This document shows, piece by piece, positions 1 through 7,911 of a stretch of DNA of 51,867 bases (position 1 is the stretch's first letter; every line of letters begins with the position of its first letter). The position numbers and the translations under genes were made by a program. This stretch comes from an uncultured Bacteroidia bacterium. Lineage in GTDB: Bacteria > Bacteroidota > Bacteroidia > Bacteroidales > Prolixibacteraceae. The stretch lies in NCBI GenBank assembly GCA_903918045.1, contig CAIXCY010000143.1, positions 1 through 51,867 on the forward strand, written 5' to 3'. The notes below the pieces were generated by a model. That model was not told the DNA's origin and did not search any database. It worked only from the letters and a program-made list of their open reading frames with translations.

Positions 1-533
1 AAATTTTGGGTAAAGATTTATAAAATAATTAGATGCAGTGTTTTATCTAATGTAGTTTATTATTATTATACTGCTTCTTAATTTTGTTTTGTAATGTCGG
101 TATAATTATTTTAAGCGTTATTATTATCACATCTTCCGTGGGCGCCAACGGTAAATATCGATGTCGGAATTGAATTTTCCGCATTAGAGCTATTTACTTA
201 ATCTGCGCTTTCATTTTAACCAGTTGGACCTTTCCAGATTTTAATCCTTCGTGATTTTACGAATCCGGCTTTTAACGGTTTAACGTTTATTGCTGATCAC
301 TTTGAGCTTTGGATTCATTATATTCCAATAGTGCACTTATTAGCTTATTGGGCACACTTATTGCCAAAATCTTGACACCTGCCAAGTCAAGACAAATTAT
401 TGATCAAATTCATTTTATAGTTCAGTAATTTTAATGAAATTTGAAACAGTGAAACCATTGGAGATTATTGAAAATTCAAATGAATTTCAGGCTATTGATT
501 TGGTAAACAGAACTAACCTTCTAAACTATTATT
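1..533. other. AT-rich intergenic stretch, no gene recognised
   Basis: No convincing coding region on either strand. A 48-codon open frame from about 434 overlaps the next gene and has no recognisable features, so it is not called. No clear Bacteroidota promoter box or terminator was found. Confidence 0.5.
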
Positions 534-1322
534 ATGAAAGGCCGAATTTTATTCAGTATTTTAATCATTTTCGCGTTTGAATTTTGGTCATGTTCCAAGC
601 ATGATGACAGTAGCTCGGGCACTCTGAACCAGGCAACTGTTAGCGCAAAGTGGGTGATCTCCGGGACAGGAATCGGATACCGCTCTTTTGAATTTAATAA
701 AAGTGGAAATTATATTGTAGTGGCAGATGACGGCACCAAATCTACTGCAGCCCAGATTGTGCTCTTTGGTACCTATCAAATAACAGATAATCAAACGATT
801 GTGCTTTCTGATTTAGGAACGCTGAAAATGTCCTCCATTAGTAGCAGTAGTTTTAGCTTTACTTTCACACCATTAAATGATGCAAGTGGGAAAATCAGCC
901 TCACTTCTGTAAAAGCTGCCATCACAGCAACCTCAGCTAAAACAGATTTGTTATGCAGAACCTGGTCGCTGGTTACGATGGACGGTGAGAGTGTTGCCGG
1001 AACTGAAAATGAACTTACTGTCTTGTTTTCAAATGCTGGAACCTATTATGTAAATCGGATTAATATTCCCGAAGATAGTGGTTTAGCTCAGTGGGGCTGG
1101 AAAGATAATGCCCAGTCAACACTCTGTTATTCCTGGGAGGGGGCTCCAACCTGTGACGGGACTAATGAAGTTTTAATTACAGAGGTAACAGGAACCTCCC
1201 TGAAAATGGATGAAGAGGGTGAAATTTTTATCCTGAAACCTGCGACAACGAAATCGGCCTCAGTAAAATCAATAAATAACGTTAAATCAGGTGTTGTAAA
1301 ATCCAAATGGTTCAGACCATAA
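534..1322 (+). CDS. predicted lipoprotein with two lipocalin-like repeats
   Basis: A 262-residue protein starting with a hydrophobic signal segment that ends in FWSC, giving a lipidated Cys at residue 20 and placing it in the outer membrane or periplasm. The mature part seems to hold two similar beta-rich units, roughly residues 38-125 and 140-235. Each opens with a W-containing strand (KWVISGTG; RTWSLVTMDGE) and runs through alternating polar strands, as in the lipocalin-like domains common in Bacteroidota lipoproteins. No catalytic motif is visible. It stands alone, with the next gene 126 bp downstream. Function unknown; the lipoprotein assignment is firmer than the fold. Confidence 0.75.
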   Translation: MKGRILFSILIIFAFEFWSCSKHDDSSSGTLNQATVSAKWVISGTGIGYRSFEFNKSGNYIVVADDGTKSTAAQIVLFGTYQITDNQTIVLSDLGTLKMSSISSSSFSFTFTPLNDASGKISLTSVKAAITATSAKTDLLCRTWSLVTMDGESVAGTENELTVLFSNAGTYYVNRINIPEDSGLAQWGWKDNAQSTLCYSWEGAPTCDGTNEVLITEVTGTSLKMDEEGEIFILKPATTKSASVKSINNVKSGVVKSKWFRP

Positions 1323-1448
1323 CGTGTTAATTTTTGTTCAATCGGCTAAATATTTAAATCAGATAAGGAGGTTCCCGAAAATCCAACTCAGAGTAGGGAG
1401 TGTGTGCCGAAAAACTCAAGAGTAGGCTAATTAATTAATTTTAAATTT

Positions 1449-2066
1449 ATGAAAGCAAAACTTATCTATTTTGTAGCTTTAATGCTATTGGTTCAGATTG
1501 TTAATGCACAAACATTTGGAATTAAAGGGGGTATTAATTTTGCGAATATTGCCTACTCCGGAGGCGGAACCACAGTAACAGAAAAGTCAATTACAGGAGT
1601 TCATTTTGGTCCGATCATGGACTTTCCATTACAGGAGAATCTCTCTTTGAACACTGGTTTACTCTTTTCCATAAAAGGGTCTAAAAGCGAAGACTCCTAT
1701 GCAGGTATGTCTTATACTACTACTACAACTCTTAATTACCTTGTGGTTCCGATAAATTTAGGTTATAAATTTCCTATCGACAAATCAACCAAGTTATTAA
1801 TACAGGCAGGACCCTATCTTGGATATGCATTAAGTGGAAAAGTTAAAGATTCAGGCGGAAGTACCGATATCAAATTTGGAGAAAAGGGTGGAGCTAAAAG
1901 ATTGGACATGGGTCTGGGATTTGGCGCTGGAGTTGAATTAGGATCTTTAGTCGTAAGTTTAAATTATGAACTCGGATTGGCAAACATAGAGGATTCCTCT
2001 GATTACAAAGTAAAAAATAAAGTTCTTCAGATCTCTTTAGCCTATATGTTCGGTGGATTAAAATAA
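1449..2066 (+). CDS. outer membrane beta-barrel protein (PorT/OMP_b-brl_2-like)
   Basis: A 205-residue protein with a clear cleavable signal peptide (residues 1-21, ending VNAQ). The rest alternates hydrophobic and polar residues, begins with the TFGIKGGINFAN pattern seen at the start of Bacteroidota small-barrel porin-like proteins, and ends in an aromatic-rich strand (LQISLAYMFGGLK). This fits an 8-stranded outer-membrane barrel. Substrate unknown. It is followed by a good rho-independent terminator, so it is probably monocistronic. Its 5' leader shares short motifs with the leader of the lipoprotein gene at 7015. Confidence 0.85.
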   Translation: MKAKLIYFVALMLLVQIVNAQTFGIKGGINFANIAYSGGGTTVTEKSITGVHFGPIMDFPLQENLSLNTGLLFSIKGSKSEDSYAGMSYTTTTTLNYLVVPINLGYKFPIDKSTKLLIQAGPYLGYALSGKVKDSGGSTDIKFGEKGGAKRLDMGLGFGAGVELGSLVVSLNYELGLANIEDSSDYKVKNKVLQISLAYMFGGLK

Positions 2067-2088
2067 ATTAAATTGATACAGTTGTTTC

Positions 2089-2126
2089 CTAAAGCCGCTG
2101 CACCAAACTGCAACGGCTTTAGTTTT
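2089..2126 (+). terminator. rho-independent terminator after the beta-barrel gene
   Basis: CTAAAGCCG (2089-2097) pairs perfectly with CGGCTTTAG (2114-2122), extended by TGCA/TGCA inside, and is followed by TTTT. It ends the transcript of the 1449-2066 gene. Confidence 0.85.
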
Positions 2127-2284
2127 AACATAAATTCTTCCTTTAGAATATGGCTAATCTAATCCGAAGAATAATCTGCTTTATAACATATAAAATATAC
2201 TTTAAACATATTGATAATACCCTAAAAAAACTTTATTATTGTAAAGCATAAGAATTTTCTTGCTCAATCCTTTAATCTAAATTT

Positions 2285-2782
2285 ATGAAACAATTTTTTC
2301 TAAAAGCATTCAGCGTGTTTTTTGCAGTGTTATTATTTGGTATGCAAACTTTTGCCTTTTCGCTTAAGGCAGCTTCCCCTATCACAGAGAATGAGATTCA
2401 GGCAGTTTCAACGTTCAATGATTCTGAGATTTATGATGCCTTTGCCGGGGTAGCTGATCTCGATCAATACCTTGCTTCGAACGCAGACAAAACCTACACC
2501 GAAGTAAGCAAGGATAACAGTGCACTTCTTACCGGAGTCTCTGCAACGACTTCACTCCCTTTAAGCGCTTCATCGGACCAGGAGGCATTGGGAATACCTT
2601 CATTCCTTTGGGGATGCGTTTTTGGGATTATCGGTTTGTTGGTCGTTTATCTGATGACTGACAATAACAAGGAACAGACCAAGAAAGCCCTTTACGGGTG
2701 TATCGTAGGTACAGTTGTAAGTATTGGTTTATATGTTCTTGTAATTGCTGCTGCGTCAACATCGGCGGCGACGAATTACTAA
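2285..2782 (+). CDS. hypothetical protein with signal peptide and two C-terminal membrane helices
   Basis: 165 residues. Residues 1-25 form a signal peptide or first helix. Residues 30-100 are polar and Ser/Thr/Ala rich. Two hydrophobic helices follow at roughly 107-124 (WGCVFGIIGLLVVYLM) and 137-158, separated by a short charged loop (DNNKEQTKK). This architecture recurs in Bacteroidota near YidD, which lies two genes downstream here, suggesting an envelope role. I do not recognise a named family. A hairpin with a T tract follows, so it may be transcribed separately from the next cluster. Confidence 0.7.
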   Translation: MKQFFLKAFSVFFAVLLFGMQTFAFSLKAASPITENEIQAVSTFNDSEIYDAFAGVADLDQYLASNADKTYTEVSKDNSALLTGVSATTSLPLSASSDQEALGIPSFLWGCVFGIIGLLVVYLMTDNNKEQTKKALYGCIVGTVVSIGLYVLVIAAASTSAATNY

Positions 2783-2801
2783 TTTTTAAAAGAAATCTGA
2801 T

Positions 2802-2847
2802 CTGATTAGTCGGTAATTCTTCCTGGATTACTGACTAATTAGTTTTA
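2802..2847 (+). terminator. hairpin terminator or attenuator
   Basis: Arms 2802-2817 and 2827-2842 pair at 14 of 16 positions around a 9-nt loop, followed by TTTT. Only 10 bp separate it from the next start codon, so it could end the 2285 gene or attenuate read-through into the yidD cluster. Confidence 0.65.
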
Positions 2848-2856
2848 TAGCCCACC

Positions 2857-3543
2857 ATGGTACGAAAAATCCTACTCCTGTTCTTTCTGCTTCTCCTCTT
2901 TGTTGCAGGAAACTCACAAAGATCCTACCGGTTTAAGTGTGAAATTACCCTTAAAGCTAAGTCTAAGAGCGGGGAATTTCAATATACAAAAGGAGTTGTT
3001 CATTATGACCTCAGAAATAAGAAACTCCTGTTTAATATCACCTTTCCACAGAAAGAGTTCTACGTTTCGGAGGATACCCTTATCTATAAATATCAAGACA
3101 ATAAACTATTGTCAGTTCAGAATAATCCGATTAAACCTGAGTTCTCGATTTTTCAATTTATCTTAAATAACGATCTCTCCGATTTTGGATTAAAAAACTC
3201 AAGCTTTTCCATATCAAATATTGAAAAAAGTAATGGACTTATAATCACAAAATGGGCGCCCCCAGCAATTGCGAATTTCCCAATAGGCAATATTTTGATT
3301 TCAACTAAGGATAAGCGGCTTCAATCGGTTTTAATTTACAACAAAAAAGGCGAATTGTTAAGTCGTCAGATTTACAAAGATTATTCTATGATTAACGGTG
3401 TTGGGATCCCTTCTGAAATACTTTCTGTAAGTTATTTCGGCAATTCAAAGAGCTATCAGATTATGAAAATTACCAATCCACTTGTTAATGAGCAGGGAAA
3501 TGATTCAGATTATGATTTTAAGATTGAAGAGCATAAAAAATGA
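2857..3543 (+). CDS. periplasmic LolA-like outer-membrane lipoprotein-sorting homologue (tentative)
   Basis: 228 residues with a signal peptide (hydrophobic residues 5-17, cleavage near NSQ). The mature protein is a run of beta strands with the pattern seen in LolA-like proteins: a reduced or remodelled protein laid out as strands that read TLIYKYQDNKL, then NDLSDFGL, then ILISTKDKRLQSVLIYNKKGEL and a final strand MKITNPLV. The last region resembles the part of LolA/DUF4292-type proteins that describes how a lipid-binding sheet closes. It overlaps yidD by 4 bp (ATGA) and opens the cluster of five overlapping genes. The family assignment is from pattern only; the envelope location is more secure. 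Confidence 0.6.
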   Translation: MVRKILLLFFLLLLFVAGNSQRSYRFKCEITLKAKSKSGEFQYTKGVVHYDLRNKKLLFNITFPQKEFYVSEDTLIYKYQDNKLLSVQNNPIKPEFSIFQFILNNDLSDFGLKNSSFSISNIEKSNGLIITKWAPPAIANFPIGNILISTKDKRLQSVLIYNKKGELLSRQIYKDYSMINGVGIPSEILSVSYFGNSKSYQIMKITNPLVNEQGNDSDYDFKIEEHKK

Positions 3544-3950
3544 ACAGGGTCTTATTTATTTTAATTATTTCATGGCTGTTAATTGGAAGGACATGCAGCT
3601 GCCAGGGGCAAATATTTAAGAATATTCATCGCCTTGATTCGCTGTTTGAACCCGAAAAAAAGGTTGATTTCACGGTTTTTACCCGGGGAAGTAAGAATGA
3701 AATTGAGAGTACCTTCTCCGCAATGTTTCTTTTTTACAAAAAATTCATTTCATCCCAGGATATTGATGCCTGTGTTTTTCAGCCATCGTGCTCCGTTTAT
3801 GCCATTGAATGCCTCCATCATGAAAAAAATAAATTGGTGGCATTCATGAAAATTTCTGACCGGTTGATGCGATGTCATGGGCTTGCGTCACCAAAGTCCT
3901 ACAAAATAGATAAACTAACCGGAAAATATTCTGATCCCTGTGAAGACTAA
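3540..3950 (+). CDS. yidD: YidD-domain protein (membrane protein insertion efficiency factor family)
   Basis: 136 residues. The C-terminal 75 residues carry the YidD/DUF37 signature: FYKKFISSQDIDACVFQPSCSVYAIE, with the paired Cys (CVFQPSC) and conserved Y, then a helix and RLMRCHG. In YidD the equivalent reads YKxxISPxxxxxCRFxPTCSxYAxxA. An N-terminal signal/anchor segment plus about 45 extra residues makes it longer than the usual 70-90-residue YidD, which is encoded beside rnpA in most bacteria. Here it sits in an envelope cluster instead, overlapping the genes on both sides. This is probably a secreted or membrane-anchored paralogue rather than the housekeeping YidD. Confidence 0.85.
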   Translation: MNRVLFILIISWLLIGRTCSCQGQIFKNIHRLDSLFEPEKKVDFTVFTRGSKNEIESTFSAMFLFYKKFISSQDIDACVFQPSCSVYAIECLHHEKNKLVAFMKISDRLMRCHGLASPKSYKIDKLTGKYSDPCED

Positions 3951-4752
3951 TCTTTTACTGTTTTTACTCCTCGCTTCAATTGATCTGTTTTCGCAGGATT
4001 TATACAATCATGAAAATTCGGTTAAATTTGGTGAATATCTTTATAATTCGAATCAATACGATCTGGCAGTACGGGAATTTGAACGGTCTGTGTTTTTAAA
4101 GCCGGATGACCAGAAATCATACTTATACCTGTTTAAAATATACCGGAAGACAAATGCCTTTGATAAAGCGATCGATTGTTATGGCAGATTTTCGGGGAGT
4201 TTCAGGTTTGAGGATATGAACAAGGAATTTGGATCAGAATATCTTAAACTTCTGGTTCAGAAGAGCAGCTACCAGGAGGCTGAACGTTTCGTAAACAGCA
4301 GCTTGTATTTGAAGGAGAATGACAATTATAGGCTCGCAACGATTTTATTATTAAAAGATTGGAAACGGGCAGATAATTTTAGGCAAGGGGTCAATTCAAC
4401 AATTAATAAGTCGCTAATCGGTATTACTGCCGAGGGGGCTGCGTTTAAAAGGAAGAGTCCGGCTTTGGCAGGAATGCTGTCAGCAATTCTTCCGGGGTCA
4501 GGCAAAGCCTATGCCGGAAGGTGGAAAGACGGAGTTATTGCGTTTATAATGACCTCTTCCACGGCATTTATATCGGCCAGAGGTTTCAATAAGAATCCGA
4601 GCAGTATTTATCCCTGGATTATGGGCTCCTTTGCCGTGGCATATTACTCAGGGAATATCTATGGAAGTGCCCAGGCAGCATTAAAATATAATAAAAAGAG
4701 AGAAGATGAATGGGTCGATAAAACGCGTGCTTATATTCTTGATGATAACTAA
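3940..4752 (+). CDS. TPR protein with C-terminal glycine-rich membrane domain
   Basis: 270 residues from a GTG start that overlaps yidD by 11 bp. Residues 1-19 are a signal peptide ending FSQ. Residues 25-130 form TPR-like helical pairs (GEYLYNSNQYDLAVREFERS). Residues 165-250 form a hydrophobic module beginning LPGSGKAYAGRWKDG, with two membrane-type helices, resembling DUF5683-like domains in Bacteroidota. The next gene has the same architecture and the same LPGSG motif, so the two are paralogues. Probably part of an envelope complex with YidD and the LolA-like protein. Exact function unknown. Confidence 0.75.
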   Translation: MKTNLLLFLLLASIDLFSQDLYNHENSVKFGEYLYNSNQYDLAVREFERSVFLKPDDQKSYLYLFKIYRKTNAFDKAIDCYGRFSGSFRFEDMNKEFGSEYLKLLVQKSSYQEAERFVNSSLYLKENDNYRLATILLLKDWKRADNFRQGVNSTINKSLIGITAEGAAFKRKSPALAGMLSAILPGSGKAYAGRWKDGVIAFIMTSSTAFISARGFNKNPSSIYPWIMGSFAVAYYSGNIYGSAQAALKYNKKREDEWVDKTRAYILDDN

Positions 4753-5611
4753 TTTCTCTCCTGCTCAGAGGTCGTTTGGTCAGAATCTGAAAGAATTGGT
4801 GGTTTTTTCAAACCTGCAATATGAGAAAGGGAATTTTGAATTAGCAGCCAATGAATACAACCGTGCGTTGTTCTTTGGGTATAAGTCTGAAGATCGGGTA
4901 TGCCTTAAAATTGCCAATTGCTATTTCAATCTGAATAAACTTGAGCTAAGTGAACAGTTTTACGACCGGGCTTATTTTGGCACCCATTCTGACAGCATAA
5001 AAGCGGAAGCCGTTTTAGGGAAATCATTTTCACTTATTCTTGAAAAGAAGTTTATTGTCGCCTTATCCGAATTAATGAACCTCGATACGTTAAGCCTGAA
5101 ATCTCAATCCATTAAATTAGATTTTCTGAAAGGGATTGCCTATTTTGGTTTGCATCAGGATAAGCTTGCTGAAGAGTCCTTTTTAAGGTGTGCAAATGGG
5201 TTTGCCGATGCGCAGGGGAAGCAGGTTATTTCCGGGGATTTTGAACGTCTAAAACGGGTGGAAAACCGATTTAAGCCTGGCACTGCCTGGAGATTAAGTT
5301 TGGTTCTTCCTGGATCGGGCCAGGTTTATTCAGGCAATTACAGGGAGGCTGCCAATTCAGCACTGCTTATGGGTGGGTTTGCTTACTTAACGGTCTCAAT
5401 AGCTCTTGAATATACCTTCCTTGAATCACTGGTTGTTGCAGCCTCGTTTTTTCAACGGTATTGGATTGGCGGAGCGAATAAGGCTGAGAAATTAGCCTTT
5501 GAAAGACAAAATAGGGAAAGGAATAGCGCATACTTATCAATCATGAAAATATTGGAGGATGCAGATAAGAAAAATTCAAAGAATCCAGATTGTGATGCCA
5601 TTGCTAATTAG
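4706..5611 (+). CDS. TPR protein with C-terminal glycine-rich membrane domain (paralogue of the preceding gene)
   Basis: 301 residues, overlapping the previous gene by 47 bp. I kept the long start because residues 1-26 then form a signal peptide (KR, then VLIFLMITNF, then a cut near SFGQ), which a start at Met13 would destroy. Residues 30-150 contain TPR-like repeats (LQYEKGNFELAANEYNRALFFG). Residues 190-260 hold LPGSGQVYSGNYREA followed by hydrophobic helices, matching the domain in the upstream paralogue. The shared motif suggests an old tandem duplication. Partner and substrate unknown. Confidence 0.75.
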   Translation: MNGSIKRVLIFLMITNFSPAQRSFGQNLKELVVFSNLQYEKGNFELAANEYNRALFFGYKSEDRVCLKIANCYFNLNKLELSEQFYDRAYFGTHSDSIKAEAVLGKSFSLILEKKFIVALSELMNLDTLSLKSQSIKLDFLKGIAYFGLHQDKLAEESFLRCANGFADAQGKQVISGDFERLKRVENRFKPGTAWRLSLVLPGSGQVYSGNYREAANSALLMGGFAYLTVSIALEYTFLESLVVAASFFQRYWIGGANKAEKLAFERQNRERNSAYLSIMKILEDADKKNSKNPDCDAIAN

Positions 5612-6368
5612 ACTGAACCTGAAATATCTGTTTACTATTTTACTGGCGGCTTTGTTCCTAAGTTTACAAGGACAATCTTTAGCTTCTGTAGATGATATTA
5701 CCAATAAAATTTTCAATCAGGATTTTGAGGGTGTCCCTGCTGAAATTGATCTTCTTCGCAAAACATCACCACAGCAGGCAAAATATGTTAAAGTTGATTA
5801 TTTGTGGTGGAAAATGATCACCGACAATACCAAGGCGGCAGAAGCCTCTTTTTTGTCGGAACTCGATTCCGTTGTTATTGAAAAAGTGAGAACCGGAGAA
5901 ACAGAATATGACCGTCTGCTCTATTTTACATACCAGATCAGGTACGATAATTTAAGGAAAAAGAGCTTCAGCAAATATTTAAACTTAATTAAACTTCATC
6001 TTTTTTTAGAAAAAATGAACCCTGAAGAGGTGAAAAATTCAGATCCATTTGTGGTGAGCTTATTTAATCTGATGATTGAGATGGATCTCTTTATGAAATA
6101 TAAGTTCTTGTCTAATAACGGTATTCAGCCAGAAATTAACCGGTCGAAATGTCAAACCAGCCTTACTCTGATCGAAAACCTGCATGAGCCTTGCAACAAA
6201 ACATTTGGAATTTGTAAGACCTACCTGTTGGGTAAAATATACCTTGATATTGAAAACGACTACACAAAAGCTAATTTGAAGTTTGTGGAACTTTCAGGAA
6301 TGTTCCCCGGAAATTTAATATTTAAAAAGAGTGTTGATTACTGTAAGGCCCATTTATCTGCTGAATAA
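5595..6368 (+). CDS. hypothetical secreted alpha-helical protein, last gene of the yidD cluster
   Basis: 257 residues from the ATG at 5595. That start gives a normal signal peptide (MPLLIRLNLKYLFTILLAAL... cut near LQGQ), whereas the longer frame from 5559 adds 12 polar residues in front. The mature protein is helical, rich in Lys, Glu and aromatic residues, with no motif I recognise; it has a few Cys (CQTSL, CNKTFGIC). It overlaps the previous gene by 17 bp, so it is translationally linked to the two TPR proteins. Function unknown. Confidence 0.65.
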   Translation: MPLLIRLNLKYLFTILLAALFLSLQGQSLASVDDITNKIFNQDFEGVPAEIDLLRKTSPQQAKYVKVDYLWWKMITDNTKAAEASFLSELDSVVIEKVRTGETEYDRLLYFTYQIRYDNLRKKSFSKYLNLIKLHLFLEKMNPEEVKNSDPFVVSLFNLMIEMDLFMKYKFLSNNGIQPEINRSKCQTSLTLIENLHEPCNKTFGICKTYLLGKIYLDIENDYTKANLKFVELSGMFPGNLIFKKSVDYCKAHLSAE

Positions 6369-6503
6369 GTTCAATGAATAGTCGTAAGATAAGACTTAAG
6401 TTGCATTAAATTTAAACAATCTGTTTATAGTCATTTTTATTTAATTTTTATTTAATTTAGAATTCTGTTTAACCAATATTCTTTTTGTCTAAAACCTAAC
6501 AAT

Positions 6504-6866
6504 ATGGCCGAAACTATCTCCAGATTTGTTAATTTTATATTAGATACTTTAATCTATTTCACCTTTCTGGTTATACTTTTATTCCTTTTCAGAGATACTA
6601 TTGGAATTGAAAATGTAAAATGGGTTTCAGCTATAATATATTTTTTGTACTATTTTCTGTTTGAATATTTCATAGGCAAAACAATAGGAAAGATTGTGAC
6701 AAAATCCAAGGTTGTTTCTTTAGCTCCTAACAGCGGTTATTTTTTCCTGCAGATCTTTCTCAGAACATTGATGAGGTTCATTCCTTTAGATATCATTTCT
6801 TATCTTTTTACAACCCGGGGATTACATGATTGGATTTCCAAAACTACGGTTGTTAAGGCTGAATGA
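6504..6866 (+). CDS. RDD family membrane protein
   Basis: 120 residues, almost all membrane helix. It begins RFVNFILDTLIYF, the RDD-type opening (here R and D are spaced along helix 1). Helix 2 is around residues 38-55 (VSAIIYFLYYFLFEYF), followed by GKTIGKIVTKSKVVS, the conserved RDD loop, and a third helix at roughly 78-105. The length is normal for the family. RDD proteins are multipass proteins of mostly unknown function, some linked to ion transport. It stands alone between AT-rich gaps. Confidence 0.8.
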   Translation: MAETISRFVNFILDTLIYFTFLVILLFLFRDTIGIENVKWVSAIIYFLYYFLFEYFIGKTIGKIVTKSKVVSLAPNSGYFFLQIFLRTLMRFIPLDIISYLFTTRGLHDWISKTTVVKAE

Positions 6867-7014
6867 AAGGAGTTTATCGGTTAATTGGAACTTAAGTTTA
6901 GATCACTTAATTCTATTTAAATTAGCTGGATATTAATATAGTGGAGTCCAGAATCACTTAAAAAACGGGGCGAAACCGAAAGGCCATAAGAGTAGGAAAA
7001 TAATAAAAAAGCGT

Positions 7015-7251
7015 ATGAAAAAACAATTATTAAGAATTTCGACAGTTGTACTTATTGTTTTGACTCTAAGTTCTTGTGCTACAGTTTTTGGCGGAAAGGT
7101 GAGCCAGTGTCAAAAAACCAAACCGGTAGCTGGTCAGCCTTCGCGATCTGTCAGAGGCGGTGCTTTAGTTGCTGATATTTTATTATTTTGGCCGGGAACT
7201 CTTGTTGACTTTGCAACAGGGGCCATCTATAAACCTTGTAATAAGAAATAA
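7015..7251 (+). CDS. small lipoprotein
   Basis: 78 residues with a signal peptide and an LSSC lipobox (lipidated Cys21). The mature part begins ATVFGGKVSQCQ, has a Gly/Arg-rich turn and one hydrophobic segment (ALVADILLFWPGTLVDFATGAIYK), similar to small YceK-like or phage-type lipoproteins. Two more Cys are present (residues 33 and 76). It ends at a bidirectional terminator. Function unknown. Confidence 0.75.
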   Translation: MKKQLLRISTVVLIVLTLSSCATVFGGKVSQCQKTKPVAGQPSRSVRGGALVADILLFWPGTLVDFATGAIYKPCNKK

Positions 7252-7256
7252 ATTTA

Positions 7257-7289
7257 TTAAGGGCCGAAAATCAACTTTCCGGCTCTTAA
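7257..7289. terminator. bidirectional terminator between convergent genes
   Basis: TTAAGGGCCG (7257-7266) pairs with CGGCTCTTAA (7280-7289) with one G-T pair. It lies between the end of the small lipoprotein gene and the convergent GNAT gene, whose stop codon falls inside the right arm. T-rich sequence follows on both strands. Confidence 0.6.
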
Positions 7290-7846
7290 TTTCTCTTCTG
7301 AAGGCTTGAGTTTTGCTCCTTCTTCAGTAAACTAAACACCTTGAGATCGAGAAACAGATCTTTAAACCGTTCACCGCTCCGTTCAATTCCCTCAAAAGTA
7401 AATCCAAGACGTTGGGCAACTCTTTCACTTGTCCAATTTCCGATTGCGCATCTTATTGTGATTCTGTTCATCCCCATTTTTTCAAAGGCAATCTCTGTCA
7501 GCTTGTTGCAACATTTTGTTACTATCCCTTTACCGGTCATCTCACGGATAAGCCAATAACCAATCTCGGTCTTTTCGTTTACTCTGTCGGTGTTATGAAA
7601 ACCGATGGTCCCTGCGAAATCACCTTTAAACCAGATCGTATAAACCTCGTTTAAGGTCTCTTCCCGATTTAAAATTATCGTTTGGATAAAGGTTTCACTA
7701 TCCCCGATCGCTTTGGTATAGCTGACAAAAGGGAGCCATTTTCCAAGGTGGGAACGGTTTTGATCAATGGCTGTAAAAATGGCTTCAGCATCCCTCATCC
7801 CGATTCGTTCGAGCAATATCTCATTCGAAACTACAATACTCTCCAT
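7286..7846 (-). CDS. GNAT family N-acetyltransferase (RimJ/RimL type)
   Basis: 186 residues matching the RimJ/RimL/SpeG-like GNAT fold. An N-terminal strand (LLERIGMRDAEAIFTAID) is followed by GTIGFHNTDRVNEKTEIGYWL, where the GYW strand is typical of ribosomal-protein and amino-acid acetyltransferases. Next is the acetyl-CoA-binding region GKGIVTKCCNKLTEIAFEKMGMNRITIRC and the C-terminal NWTSERVAQRLGFTFEG. It likely acetylates a protein N-terminus or small amine in the cytosol; the substrate cannot be told. It lies 65 bp downstream of pgk with a terminator between, so it is probably transcribed separately. Confidence 0.9.
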   Translation of the reverse strand: MESIVVSNEILLERIGMRDAEAIFTAIDQNRSHLGKWLPFVSYTKAIGDSETFIQTIILNREETLNEVYTIWFKGDFAGTIGFHNTDRVNEKTEIGYWLIREMTGKGIVTKCCNKLTEIAFEKMGMNRITIRCAIGNWTSERVAQRLGFTFEGIERSGERFKDLFLDLKVFSLLKKEQNSSLQKRN

Positions 7847-7854
7847 TTTTAAAG

Positions 7855-7890
7855 TGTAAAAAAACCCGGACTTGATTTATCCGGGTTTTA
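7855..7890 (-). terminator. rho-independent terminator of pgk
   Basis: AAACCCGGA (7862-7870) and TCCGGGTTT (7880-7888) form a strong stem with T runs on both sides. It lies just past the pgk stop in the direction of pgk transcription. Confidence 0.85.
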
Positions 7891-7911
7891 ATTTTAATCT
7901 GATGGTTGAAT

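Noticed and set aside
434-580. 48-codon open frame before the first lipoprotein gene
   Set aside because: It overlaps the lipoprotein start, has no recognisable features and the lipoprotein frame is far better supported.
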